Assembly: GCA_963697365.1 (NCBI GenBank)
Contig: CAVONT010000003.1
Span: 124,001-188,000 of the forward strand
Length of the DNA stretch: 64,000 nt
Source of the DNA: CAIXZV01 sp963697365
Lineage (GTDB): Bacteria > Chloroflexota > Limnocylindria > Limnocylindrales > CSP1-4
Direction: 5' to 3'
In this document: positions 1-8,085 of the stretch, piece by piece
Layout: every line of letters starts with the position of its first letter
How positions within the stretch are numbered: the stretch's first letter is position 1
The notes under the pieces: model-generated
Databases searched by the model: none
Seen by the model: the letters and a program-made list of their open reading frames with translations, nothing else
What the model was told of the DNA's origin: nothing
Position numbers and translations under genes: made by a program

Positions 1-956
1 TTCGCCACCGCTGCGCCGTGGACGCCGCCCTTGTGGGCGAAGGCGGACCGGCCGACGTACGGCTGGTAGTCGTTCGGGCTGAGGTTGGCGATCTCGGCGA
101 CGGAGCGCGAGAGATCGGTGAGCGCGACCAGGTCGCCGCCACCCGGAGGCGTCAGCACGCGCTCGGTCTTGAGCGCGAGGTTGGCCAGGATCGAGACCAT
201 GTTCGCGTTGCCGCAGCGCTCGCCGTACCCGTTGATCGTGGCCTGGACGTGGCGGACGCCGGCCTGGACCGCGGCGATGGAGTTGGCGACCGCGAGGTCC
301 GCGTCGTTGTGGGTGTGGATGCCCCAGGTGATGCCGGACGTGCCCGGGTCGGCCTCGATCGAGCCACGGACGTCGCCCAGGATCGCGGTGATCTCGTCGG
401 TCAGGGTGCCGCCGTTGGTGTCGCACAGGACCAGCGTCCGGGCTCCGGCCTGGTAGGCCGCCCGCAGCGTGGCAAGCGAGTAGTCGCGGTCCCCCTTGTA
501 GCCGTCGAAGAAGTGCTCCGCGTCGTAGACCGCCTCGCGCCCGTGGTCGACGATGTAGCCGACCGAGTCCGCGATCATGTCCAGGTTCTGGGCGGGCGTG
601 GCCCCCAGGACCTCGGTCACGTGGAGCAGCCAGCTCTTGCCGAAGATCGTGACCACCGGGGTCTCGGCGTTGACGAGCTCCTGGAGGTTGGGATCCGCGG
701 CGGGCTTGTTGGCCTTGTGGCGGGTGCTGCCGAACGCGGCCAGCTTGGCGGTCTGCCAGGTCAGCTTGCGCGCCGCGGCGAAGAACTCGATGTCCTTGGG
801 GTTGGAGCCCGGCCAGCCGCCCTCGATGAAGGGGAAGCCGTACTCGTCGAGCATGCGCGCGACGCGCAGCTTGTCGGCGAGGCTCAGGGTGATGTTCTCG
901 CCCTGGGTGCCGTCGCGGAGGGTGGTGTCGTAGAGGATGACGGGCTGGTCGGTCAT
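1..956 (-). CDS. cimA: (R)-citramalate synthase, 3' end outside window
   Basis: Condenses acetyl-CoA with pyruvate to citramalate, the threonine-independent entry to isoleucine, or acts as a closely related isopropylmalate synthase-type enzyme. The protein starts MTDQPVILYDTTLRDGTQGE; the metal/substrate motif LRDGTQ lies at about residues 11-16, followed by FIEGGWPGSNPKD, which is typical of the CimA subgroup, and later by the metal-binding H-T-H-N-D and N-G-Y-G-E-R-C-G-N motifs. The ATG at 956 fixes the N-terminus; the frame is open to the window edge. It is the last visible gene of the leftward ilv-leu operon, 85 bp after leuB, and is the only gene there not joined by a 4-base overlap. Being next to leuA argues for a distinct paralogue with a different acceptor. 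Family assignment is strong, substrate assignment good. Confidence 0.88.
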   Translation of the reverse strand, partial: MTDQPVILYDTTLRDGTQGENITLSLADKLRVARMLDEYGFPFIEGGWPGSNPKDIEFFAAARKLTWQTAKLAAFGSTRHKANKPAADPNLQELVNAETPVVTIFGKSWLLHVTEVLGATPAQNLDMIADSVGYIVDHGREAVYDAEHFFDGYKGDRDYSLATLRAAYQAGARTLVLCDTNGGTLTDEITAILGDVRGSIEADPGTSGITWGIHTHNDADLAVANSIAAVQAGVRHVQATINGYGERCGNANMVSILANLALKTERVLTPPGGGDLVALTDLSRSVAEIANLSPNDYQPYVGRSAFAHKGGVHGAAVA

Positions 957-1015
957 GGGGCTGGTTCCGTTCGGTGGTGCAAGGGGAGGGACTGGCGATC
1001 CGGTTCGGCCGGCCA

Positions 1016-1032
1016 CCCGCTCGCGGAGCGGG
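1016..1032 (-). other. intercistronic hairpin between leuB and cimA
   Basis: A perfect 7-bp inverted repeat, CCCGCTC and GAGCGGG around a 3-base loop, lies just after the leuB stop. No T tract follows, so it looks like an mRNA processing or stability element and not a terminator. Function is inferred. Confidence 0.35.
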
Positions 1033-1041
1033 CACCGGCCG

Positions 1042-2197
1042 TCAAATCGCGATCCCGTCCCCGATGATCCTGGCCATCTCCCGGGTGCCCACCAGCGTCA
1101 CCGCGGTCCCGCTCCCGGCGGCGCCCGCGGCCAGCAGGTCCTTGGTCCGGTAGCCGGCGTCGAGCGCCTCGTTCACGGCGGCCTCGACCGCGTCGGCGGC
1201 CTCGGGCTGGCCCAGGGACCAGCGCAGCATCATCGCCGCGGACAGGATGGTCCCCAGCGGGTTCGCCAGGTCCTGGCCCGCGATGTCCGGGGCAGAGCCG
1301 TGGATCGGCTCGTACAGGCCGTGGCGGCCGTGCGCGGTCTGGCGGATGCCCAGCGACGCCGACGGCAGCATCCCGAGCGAGCCCGCGATGACCGCAGCCT
1401 CATCGGACAGGATGTCGCCGAACAGGTTCTCGGTGACGAGCACGTCGAAGCCCGCCGGCCACTTGGCGAGGGTCATCGCGGCGGAGTCCACGAGGCGGTG
1501 CTCGAGCTCCACGTCGGGGAAGTCCACGCGGACCTCCTCGGTGACCTTGCGCCACAGGCGGCTGGTGGCGAGCACGTTCGCCTTGTCGACCTGGGTGACC
1601 TTCTTGCGGCGGCCGCGGGCCAGCTCGAACGCCAGCGTGACGATGCGCCGGATCTCGCCCTCGGTGTACCAGAGGGTGTCGATGGCGGCGCGCTCGCCAT
1701 CGGGCTGGCGCGCGCTGCTCGGATGGCGTGCCGAAGTACAGGCCCGACGTGAGCTCGCGCAGGATCAGGCAGTCCACGCCTTCGAGCAGCTCCGGCTTGA
1801 GCGGGCTCGCGCCGATGAGCTGGGGGAAGACGGTGATCGGCCGCAGGTTCGCGTACAGGCCCAGGCCGCCGCGCAGCGCGAAGAGGGCCTGCTCCGGGCG
1901 CACGGTGGCGTCCGGGTTGTCCCACTTCGGCCCGCCGACCGCGCCCAGGAGCACGGCATCGGCGGCACGGCAGGCCTCGACGTCCTCGGGCCGGCAGGCG
2001 ATGCCGTACGCATCGATGCCGGCGCCGCCAACGACGAGGCTGTCCCACGCGAAGTCGAAGCCGAAGCGGCGGCCGGCGGCCTCGAGGACGCTCACCGCGC
2101 CCTCGATGACCTCGGGGCCGACGCCGTCACCCGGGATCAGCGCGACCCGGTACGTCGTCGGTGCCGGGTCCGTCCCGGCGCTGCCACCCTCCGTCAC
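1042..2197 (-). CDS. leuB: 3-isopropylmalate dehydrogenase, one frameshift
   Basis: Oxidatively decarboxylates 3-isopropylmalate with NAD+, the third leucine step. The N-terminal half reads YRVALIPGDGVGPEV, then LLGAVGGPKWDN, LRPITVFPQL and LILRELTSGLYFGTP. The frame breaks near 1709. The C-terminal half continues with ELARGRRKKVTQVDKANVL, the metal/substrate region LVTENLFGDILSDEAAVIAGSLGMLPSAS and EPIHGSAPDIAGQD. Joined it gives about 385 residues, usual for the family is 350-370. The start GTG at 2197 overlaps the leuA stop as GTGA, so translation is coupled. The interval is 3n+1 bases long, consistent with one inserted base within the GC-rich stretch near 1705-1715. I treat this as an assembly error because the enzyme is essential to the pathway. 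Confidence 0.9.
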
Positions 2198-3837
2198 GGG
2201 AGGTCCTCGACCTCGCGCCTGCCGACGAACGCCACCTCGACCCCGTTGATCTCGGCGCCGTGCAGCTTGTTGGCCGCCACGAGGTACGCCTCCAGGGACG
2301 CCTCGATGATGTTGGTGGACAGGCCGTGGCCGGTCACGACCAGGGCACCCGGGCCCTCGTCGGACGAGCGGCGGGCGCGGACGAGGACCTGGCCCTGCGC
2401 GTCGCCGTCGCCGGAGACGGCCTTGATCTCGTAGTCGGACAGGACCGGGAACCAGCCGAGGACCGGCTGCACCGCCTCGTCGACCGCCTTGTAGAGGGCG
2501 TTGACGGGGCCGTTGCCCGTGGACGAGCCTGCCTTGGCCTCGCCGGCCACGATCAGGCTCACCGAGCCCACGCTGTGGCCGCCCGACGCGGAGCTCACGC
2601 TCCAGCCGAGCATCTCGATGGAGCGCGGCACGTCGGCCGTCTTCTGCTCCACGAGCGCCACGAGGTCCGCGTCGGTGACCTCCTTCTTGGTGTCGGCCAG
2701 CTGGATCGCCGCCCGGTAGACCGCGTCGAGCTGGTCGCCGTCCACCTCGTACCCGAGCTCGCGCAGCTTGCCCTGGAGCCCGCGCCGGCCGGACAGCTTG
2801 CCGATCGACAGGGTGCTCCCGGCGAGGCCGACCGACTGCGGGGTCATGATCTCGTAGGTGAGCGGGTTCTTGAGGAAGCCGTCCTGGTGGATGCCGGACT
2901 CGTGCGCGAACGCGTTGGAGCCGACGATCGCCTTGTTGGGCTGGATCGCGAAGCCGGTCAGGTAGCTGACGAGGCGGCTGGCCGGGGTGATCTGCTCGGT
3001 CTGGACGCCGGCCGCGAGGCTCGGGAACTGGCCCGGGCGCGTGCGCAGGGCCATGACCACCTCCTCAAGGGAGGCGTTGCCGGCGCGCTCGCCGAGGCCG
3101 TTGATGGTCACCTCGACCTGGCGCGCGCCCGCCTGGACGGCGGCCAGGGTGTTCGCGGTGGCGAGACCGAGGTCGTTGTGGCAGTGGACGCTGATCACGG
3201 CCTGGTCGTTGATCCGCCGCTTGACCTCGCCCACGAGATTCCCGAACTCGGACGGGATCGCGTAGCCGACGGTGTCCGGGATGTTGAGCGTGGTGGCGCC
3301 GGCCTCGGTGACCGCCTCGTAGACGTCGAGCAGGTACGGGATCTCCGTGCGACTCGCGTCCTCGGCCGAGAACTCGATCTCGGCGTCGCGGCCCAGCGTC
3401 TCGCGGGCCCACTTCACCCAGCGGACAGCCTCGTGCAGGGCGTCCTCGCGGGAGATGCGGAGCTTGTGCTTGAGGTGGATGTCCGAGGTGGCGATGAACA
3501 GGTGCAGGTGGGGCCGCTCGGCGACGCCGATGGCCTCCACCGCGCGCTGCGGGTCGCCGTCCTTGCAGCGGGCCAGCGCGGCGACCGCGATCCCGCCCCT
3601 GGTCTCGAGGGCGATGCGGCGGACCGCCTCGAAGTCGCCCGGTGATGCGCTCGGGAAGCCCGCCTCGATGACGTCCACCTTGAGGCGCACGAGCTGGCGC
3701 GCGACGTCGAGCTTCTCCGCTGCGGTGAGGCCGGCGCCGGGCGCCTGCTCCCCGTCCCGCAGGGTGGTGTCGAAGATCCGGATCCTGCCGGCCTTGACCC
3801 CCTCGCCGAAGCGAGGGGTGATGGCCTCGAATGTCAT
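2194..3837 (-). CDS. leuA: 2-isopropylmalate synthase
   Basis: Condenses acetyl-CoA with 2-oxoisovalerate, the committed step of leucine synthesis. The 547-residue protein has IFDTTLRDGEQAPGAG at about 20-35, the metal-binding H-C-H-N-D motif (SVHCHNDLGLATANTLAAV) and NGLGERAGN, followed by a LeuA-type C-terminal dimer/regulatory domain with G-HSVGSVSLIV and NGPVNALYKAVD, where leucine usually feeds back. The frame is intact. The ATG at 3837 overlaps the ilvC stop as ATGA. It belongs to the ilvB-H-C-leuA-leuB-cimA transcript, and the leader ORF and hairpin near 7.4-7.65 kb probably control it. Length and motifs match family norms, so the call is firm. Confidence 0.97.
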   Translation of the reverse strand: MTFEAITPRFGEGVKAGRIRIFDTTLRDGEQAPGAGLTAAEKLDVARQLVRLKVDVIEAGFPSASPGDFEAVRRIALETRGGIAVAALARCKDGDPQRAVEAIGVAERPHLHLFIATSDIHLKHKLRISREDALHEAVRWVKWARETLGRDAEIEFSAEDASRTEIPYLLDVYEAVTEAGATTLNIPDTVGYAIPSEFGNLVGEVKRRINDQAVISVHCHNDLGLATANTLAAVQAGARQVEVTINGLGERAGNASLEEVVMALRTRPGQFPSLAAGVQTEQITPASRLVSYLTGFAIQPNKAIVGSNAFAHESGIHQDGFLKNPLTYEIMTPQSVGLAGSTLSIGKLSGRRGLQGKLRELGYEVDGDQLDAVYRAAIQLADTKKEVTDADLVALVEQKTADVPRSIEMLGWSVSSASGGHSVGSVSLIVAGEAKAGSSTGNGPVNALYKAVDEAVQPVLGWFPVLSDYEIKAVSGDGDAQGQVLVRARRSSDEGPGALVVTGHGLSTNIIEASLEAYLVAANKLHGAEINGVEVAFVGRREVEDLP

Positions 3838-4892
3838 GGCTGCTTCTCCGCGCCCGGTACCGAGCTGGCCACGGCCTGGGCCTGGCCGGCCTCGACGACG
3901 ACGGGCTTGAGGAACGGCATCTGGGCTCGCAGGTCGGCGCCGACCTGCTCGATCTGGTGGTGCTTGTCCTGGTCCCGCATCTCCTGGAACTCACCACCGC
4001 CGGCGTCCTGGACCGCGATCCAGCGCTCGGCGAAGGAGCCGCTCTGGATGTCCGTCAGGACGTCCTTCATGGCCGCCTTGGCACCCTCGGTCACGCGCGG
4101 GCCGCTGACGTAGTCGCCGAACTCGGCGGTGTCGCTGACGCTGAAGCGCATGAAGTTGAGGCCGCCGCGGTACATGAGGTCCACGATGAGCTTGAGCTCA
4201 TGCATGGTCTCGAAGTAGGCGAGCTCGGGCTGGTAGCCGGCCTCGACGAGCGTCTCGAAGGCCGCCTTGATCAGCGCTGAGACGCCGCCGCAGAGGAGGG
4301 CCTGCTCGCCGAACAGGTCGGTCTCGGTCTCCTCCTTGAAGGTGGTCTCGAGGACGCCCGCGCGGGTGTTGCCGTTGCCCTTGGCGTAGGCGAGGACGCG
4401 CGCGCGGCCGGTGCCGCTGGCGTCCTGCTCGACCGCGAACAGGGCCGGCACGCCGCCGCCCTGCTCGTAGACGCTGCGGACAAGATGGCCCGGGCCCTTG
4501 GGGGCGACCATGCCCACGTCCACGCCCGCCGGCGGCTGGATCCGGCCGAACCGGATGTTGAAGCCGTGGGCGAACATGAGGAGCTTGCCGTCGGCCAGGT
4601 TGGGCTCGATCTCGGCGTCGTAGACGGACTTCTGCACGGTGTCGGGCAGGGCGATCATGATCACGTCGGCGGCCTTGACGGCATCGGCGACGGTCATGAC
4701 CTCGAAGCCCGCGGCCTCGGCGAGCGCGCGCGACTTGGAGCCCTCGGCCAGGCCGACGATCACCGTCAGGCCGGAGTCGCGCAGGTTCGCCGCGTGGGCG
4801 TGCCCCTGGGAGCCGTAGCCGAGGACCGCGATGGTCTGCCCCTCGAGCGCCGAGAGATCGGCATCGGCGTCGTAGTACATCTTCGCGGTCAC
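3834..4892 (-). CDS. ilvC: ketol-acid reductoisomerase
   Basis: Converts acetolactate or acetohydroxybutyrate to the dihydroxy acids using NAD(P)H and Mg2+. The 352-residue, class I-length protein begins V-TAKMYYDADADLSALEG. The Rossmann motif is IAVLGYGSQGHAHAANLRDSG, followed by VGMVAPKGPGHLVRSVYEQG, and the C-terminal knotted domain carries DLFGEQALLCGG and YFETMHELKLIVDLMY with the Mg-binding acidic residues. I chose GTG 4892, not the internal ATG 4880, because it overlaps the ilvH stop as GTGA and gives the normal TAKxYYD start. The downstream overlap with leuA is ATGA. The reading frame is intact. Confidence 0.96.
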   Translation of the reverse strand: MTAKMYYDADADLSALEGQTIAVLGYGSQGHAHAANLRDSGLTVIVGLAEGSKSRALAEAAGFEVMTVADAVKAADVIMIALPDTVQKSVYDAEIEPNLADGKLLMFAHGFNIRFGRIQPPAGVDVGMVAPKGPGHLVRSVYEQGGGVPALFAVEQDASGTGRARVLAYAKGNGNTRAGVLETTFKEETETDLFGEQALLCGGVSALIKAAFETLVEAGYQPELAYFETMHELKLIVDLMYRGGLNFMRFSVSDTAEFGDYVSGPRVTEGAKAAMKDVLTDIQSGSFAERWIAVQDAGGGEFQEMRDQDKHHQIEQVGADLRAQMPFLKPVVVEAGQAQAVASSVPGAEKQP

Positions 4893-5456
4893 AGCTTGAG
4901 CGCCTCCTCGATGGAGCCCGCGCCGCGCAGCATCACCGTTGCGCCGGTGCGGACGAGTTCCTTGATGCCGTAGGTGCGGAGCAGCGCGACAAGCGCGTCG
5001 ATCTCCGCCTCGGTGCCATGCGCTTCGACGATCACCGACTCCGCGGAGATGTCCACGATGGCGCCCTTGTAGAGCTCCACGATCTTGATGACCTCGCCGC
5101 GGTTGGAGTCCGTGGCGCGGACCTTGACCAGGGCCAGCTCGTGCTCCACGAGCTGGTCCTCGGTGACGTCCTGGACCTTGAGCACGTCGACCAGGCGGTA
5201 CAGCTGCTTGGCAGCCTGCTCCACGGCGACCGCGTCCCCGTGCAGGGTCAGGGTCATCCGGCTGATGTGCTCCTTGTCGGTCCGGGAGACCGCCAGGCGA
5301 GTCGATGTTGAAGTTGCGGGCCCGCATCAGGCTGGCCACCCGGTTGAGGACGCCGGGCCGGTCCATCACGAGGACGACCAGGATGTGGCGCTGGGGCTTG
5401 CCGGTGCCCGGGACCGGGCGGACGGGCGGTGCCTGCGTGGCAGTCTCCGGGCTCAT
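4889..5456 (-). CDS. ilvH: acetolactate synthase small (regulatory) subunit, one frameshift
   Basis: Regulatory partner of IlvB conferring valine feedback control. The N-terminal piece starts MSPETATQAPPVRPVPGTG and reads HILVVLVMDRPGVLNRVASL into the ACT domain (RARNFNIDS). The frame breaks near 5300, where reading LAVSRTDKEHISRMTLTL resumes in the next frame, and it continues through DVLKVQDVTEDQ, ELALVKVRA and the ALS_ss C-terminal domain to IEEALKL. Joined length is about 189 residues, near the usual 160-190. The interval is 3n+1 bases, so a single extra base explains it. ATG 5456 overlaps the ilvB stop as ATGA. Confidence 0.93.
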
Positions 5457-7330
5457 TCCTCGGGGCCTCCCCACTGCTCGATCAGGTCGGACAGGCCCTT
5501 GCCGGCCGGCATCATCGGGAACACGTTCTGCTCCTGCTCGATCTCGAACCAGATGAGTGCCGGCCCGTCCACGGACTGGGCGGCCTTGATGGCCGGGTCG
5601 ACCTCGTTGGCGGCGGTGGCCTTGAACGCCGGGATGCCGTACGCCTCGGCGAGCTTGACGAAGTCCGGGCCGGGCAGGTGGCTGGAGTGGTAGTTGCCCC
5701 CGTAGACGATCTCCTGCCACTGGCGGATCATGCCCAGCTTCTTGTTGTCGAGGATCGCGATCTTCACCGGGATCCGGTCCGCGGCGAGGGTCATGAGCTC
5801 CTGGCTGGTCATCTGGAAGCCGCCGTCGCCGCAGACCGCCCAGGTCTCGGCCTCGGGGTAGCCGAGGGCCGCGCCCATGGCGGCCGGGACGGCGAAGCCC
5901 ATCGTGCCGAGGCCGCCCGACGAGATGTGGCTGTTGGGGCGCTTGAACTTCGTGTAGCGCGCGAGCCACATCTGGTTCTGGCCGACGTCGGCGACGTAGG
6001 TGGCCTCGTGGTTCGTGAGCTCGCCAAGCCGCCCGACCACGTAGTCGGCGGTCATCGGCCCGCCCTGCTCGGTGGTGCCGGATCCATGCCAGGAGCTGCT
6101 GACGGACTCCTGCTTCCATTCCTCGAGCTGGGCGAAGTACTCCTTGCGGGCGTCGGGGTCCACGTGGTGCACGAGCTTGGTCAGGCCGCGCAGGACGTTG
6201 CCGGCATCGCCGACGATCGGAACCTCGACGCTGACGTTCTTGCCGATCTCAGCCGGGTCGATGTCGGCGTGGATGATCCGGGCGTACGGGGCGTAGGTCT
6301 TGACCGAGCCCGTGACCCGGTCGTCGAAACGCATGCCGAGGGCGATGATCAGGTCCGCCGACTGGATCGCACGGTTCACGTGCTTCCAGCCGTGCATGCC
6401 CATGTAGCCGTAGGCGAGCGGGTGGTCCTCGTCGATGCAGCCGATGCCCAGGAGGGACCAGGCGACCGGGATCTGGGCCTTCTCGGCGAAGACCTTGAGG
6501 TCGTCCCAGGCCTCGGCGATGAGGACGCCGTGGCCGGCGAGGATCAGCGGCCGCTTGGCGTGGGCGATCTCCCTGGCGGCGGTCTTGAGCTGCTTCGGGT
6601 GGCCCTCGGTATTGGGCCGGAAGCCCGGCAGGCCGGCGATGACCTCGTCGAGGGAGGGGTGCTCGACGGCGGTCTCGCCCTGGAGGGCGTCCTTGGTGAA
6701 GTCGATGTGGACCGGGCCCGGGCGGCCGGTCTTCGCGATGTAGAAGGCCTCGGCGACGACGTGCGGGATGTCGTCGGCGTTGCGGACCAGGTAGTTGTGC
6801 TTCGTCATCGGCAGGGTGATGCCGGTGATGTCGATCTCCTGGAACGCGTCCTTGCCGATGAGGGCGCCCGGGACGTTGCCGGTGAGCGCGACCATCGGGA
6901 CGGAGTCGAGCTGCGCGGTGGCGATGCCGGTGACGAGGTTGGTGGCACCGGGACCGCTGGTGCCCATGCAGACCCCGACCCGGCCGCTGGCGCGGGCATA
7001 GCCGTCGGCCGCGTGGGCGCCGCCCTGCTCATGGCGGACGAGGATGTGGCGGATCTGCGGGTAGTCGCCGAGGATGTCGTAGAGCGGCAGGATCACGCCG
7101 CCCGGGTAGCTGAAGAGCGTGTCGGAGCCCTGGAGGATGAGGGCCTCCATGAGCGCGTCGGCGCCGATGCGCGTGCGCTTCCTGCCACGGACCTCGTGGA
7201 GCATCTCCCGGCGCGCGTGCTCGATCGCCTCGGCGGCAGCCGTACCCTCGGCGGGCACGTGGCTCCGACGCGGCGCCGGCGCGGCGCCGGCGGCCGGACC
7301 GGCCGTCGACTCGCCCTTCGTCATCGTCAT
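5453..7330 (-). CDS. ilvB: acetolactate synthase large (catalytic) subunit
   Basis: ThDP-dependent first common step of Val/Leu and Ile synthesis. The ThDP glutamate region reads LFSYPGGVILPLYDIL and HEQGGAHAADGYARASG at about 60-105; the FAD/central domain has LILAGHGV and MRFDDRVTG; the ThDP-binding motif is CGDGGFQMTSQEL followed by ILDNKKLGMIRQWQ. The start is ATG 7330 (MTMTKGES), preceded by AGGAACACGAG as a ribosome site. The open frame extends 5' but that part encodes the attenuator region and is compositionally unlike a protein. The resulting 625 residues fit the family. It is the first structural gene of the operon, 50 bp after the attenuator hairpin. Confidence 0.96.
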   Translation of the reverse strand: MTMTKGESTAGPAAGAAPAPRRSHVPAEGTAAAEAIEHARREMLHEVRGRKRTRIGADALMEALILQGSDTLFSYPGGVILPLYDILGDYPQIRHILVRHEQGGAHAADGYARASGRVGVCMGTSGPGATNLVTGIATAQLDSVPMVALTGNVPGALIGKDAFQEIDITGITLPMTKHNYLVRNADDIPHVVAEAFYIAKTGRPGPVHIDFTKDALQGETAVEHPSLDEVIAGLPGFRPNTEGHPKQLKTAAREIAHAKRPLILAGHGVLIAEAWDDLKVFAEKAQIPVAWSLLGIGCIDEDHPLAYGYMGMHGWKHVNRAIQSADLIIALGMRFDDRVTGSVKTYAPYARIIHADIDPAEIGKNVSVEVPIVGDAGNVLRGLTKLVHHVDPDARKEYFAQLEEWKQESVSSSWHGSGTTEQGGPMTADYVVGRLGELTNHEATYVADVGQNQMWLARYTKFKRPNSHISSGGLGTMGFAVPAAMGAALGYPEAETWAVCGDGGFQMTSQELMTLAADRIPVKIAILDNKKLGMIRQWQEIVYGGNYHSSHLPGPDFVKLAEAYGIPAFKATAANEVDPAIKAAQSVDGPALIWFEIEQEQNVFPMMPAGKGLSDLIEQWGGPEE

Positions 7331-7380
7331 CTCGTGTTCCTGGTCCCTCTCTCCGGTTCGTCCCGCGACCACCGGACATA

Positions 7381-7408
7381 CAAAGACCCTCGCCACCCGG
7401 CGAGGGTC
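7381..7408 (-). terminator. attenuator-type terminator before ilvB
   Basis: On the minus strand a perfect 10-bp stem GACCCTCGCC / GGCGAGGGTC closes a GGGT tetraloop (7385-7408) and is followed by TTTGT. It lies 25 bp after the stop of the Leu-rich leader ORF and 50 bp before ilvB, the classical position of a transcription attenuator. The T tract is short, as in many GC-rich genomes. Confidence 0.75.
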
Positions 7409-7433
7409 CCTTCGGTTCTCGGTGTCCGGCGCC

Positions 7434-7646
7434 TCAGTGGGTGCCGTCCCTCCGTGTTCCTCCGTTCTCCCGCCGGGAGCCGGTAATGAGGAGGCCGAGA
7501 AGGCCCTCAAGGCCGGCAAGAAGGGAGCGAAGAAGGTCGAGAAGGGATACGCCGTTGGAGTGGAGGTCCCGGACGGGCACGGACACGCGGCGGCCATCCG
7601 ACGTCACGACGACGGCGACCCGGTCCTTGCCGCTGAAGAAGTCCAA
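7434..7646 (-). CDS. Leu-rich leader ORF of the ilv-leu operon
   Basis: A 70-codon ORF ending 25 bp before the attenuator hairpin. The proposed start TTG 7646 (MDFFSGKDRV) has AGGAG 8 bases upstream; GTG codons further in are alternatives. Its C-terminal third holds the run SLLDLLRSLLAGLEGLLGLL with 11 leucines in 20 codons, ending before Ile-Thr. Seven of these are CTT, a codon seldom seen in the neighbouring structural genes, which favour CTC and CTG. This is the expected design of a leader peptide whose translation senses charged tRNA-Leu, though it is longer than most known leaders (15-35 codons). The N-terminal half (VAVVVTSDGRRVSVPVRDL) looks like a small folded protein, so a dual role is possible. 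Sensing is inferred from composition and position. Confidence 0.62.
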   Translation of the reverse strand: MDFFSGKDRVAVVVTSDGRRVSVPVRDLHSNGVSLLDLLRSLLAGLEGLLGLLITGSRRENGGTRRDGTH

Positions 7647-7687
7647 GCGTCCAACTCCTGTTGCCCGCGCCTGCGGCGGGTTTGGGA

Positions 7688-7716
7688 AGTCTAGGGGACG
7701 AGCGTCCGCGCTGCAA
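7688..7716 (-). promoter_or_regulatory. promoter of the ilv-leu operon
   Basis: Minus strand TTGCAG (7711-7716), 17-base spacer, TAGACT (7688-7693). The predicted start lies about 35 bases before the leader TTG, leaving room for its AGGAG site. Built from consensus only. Confidence 0.55.
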
Positions 7717-8085
7717 CCGCCGTGCCGAACCGCAACGTTCGGCCGGTGTGCGCTCCGGCGTCCGGGTGGCGCGCCGGCCCGCTGGCGTCGGCCGGCCCGC
7801 TGGCGCGCGGCCGGCGCGCTGGCGTCGGCCGGCCCGCTGGCGTTCGGCCGGCCCGAACGGATTCGTGCCCGCGCAGCCCGATGGTCGGCCTGACCGAACG
7901 GTCGGGTTGCGGAACCGGCCGCTGGACCCCGCCTCGGTGTCGGACTGCTCGCCCCGGCCGAACAATCGCGACCATCGGCCGCAAGTCCGTTCGGCCGGGC
8001 CGAACACCTGCACCCGGCCGCCATCGTGGCGACAGTGGGCGACGCCCGTAAGCGGCCGATAAGCGACGTGTGGTTGAGTGCTGCC
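7694..8085. repeat. repeat-rich spacer between ilv leader and XRE gene
   Basis: No convincing gene is seen apart from the ilv promoter at its left edge. An 18-19 bp GC-only unit starting GCTGGCG and containing CGGCCGG repeats at 7781, 7799, 7818 and 7836. Two palindromes of the form GTTCGG-N5-CCGAAC lie at 7842-7858 and 7989-8005, matching the family seen at 45.2 kb. Strong GC skew and low complexity make every ORF here untrustworthy. Confidence 0.7.

Noticed and set aside
2161..3645. Long plus-strand open frames across leuA and similarly across ilvB
   Set aside because: Antisense shadows of GC-rich genes with strong third-position bias.
7436..7452. AGGGACGGCACCC resembling a T-box core upstream of ilvB
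   Set aside because: Has an extra base against AGGGTGGNACC, lies inside the leader ORF, and the other T-box elements are not seen.
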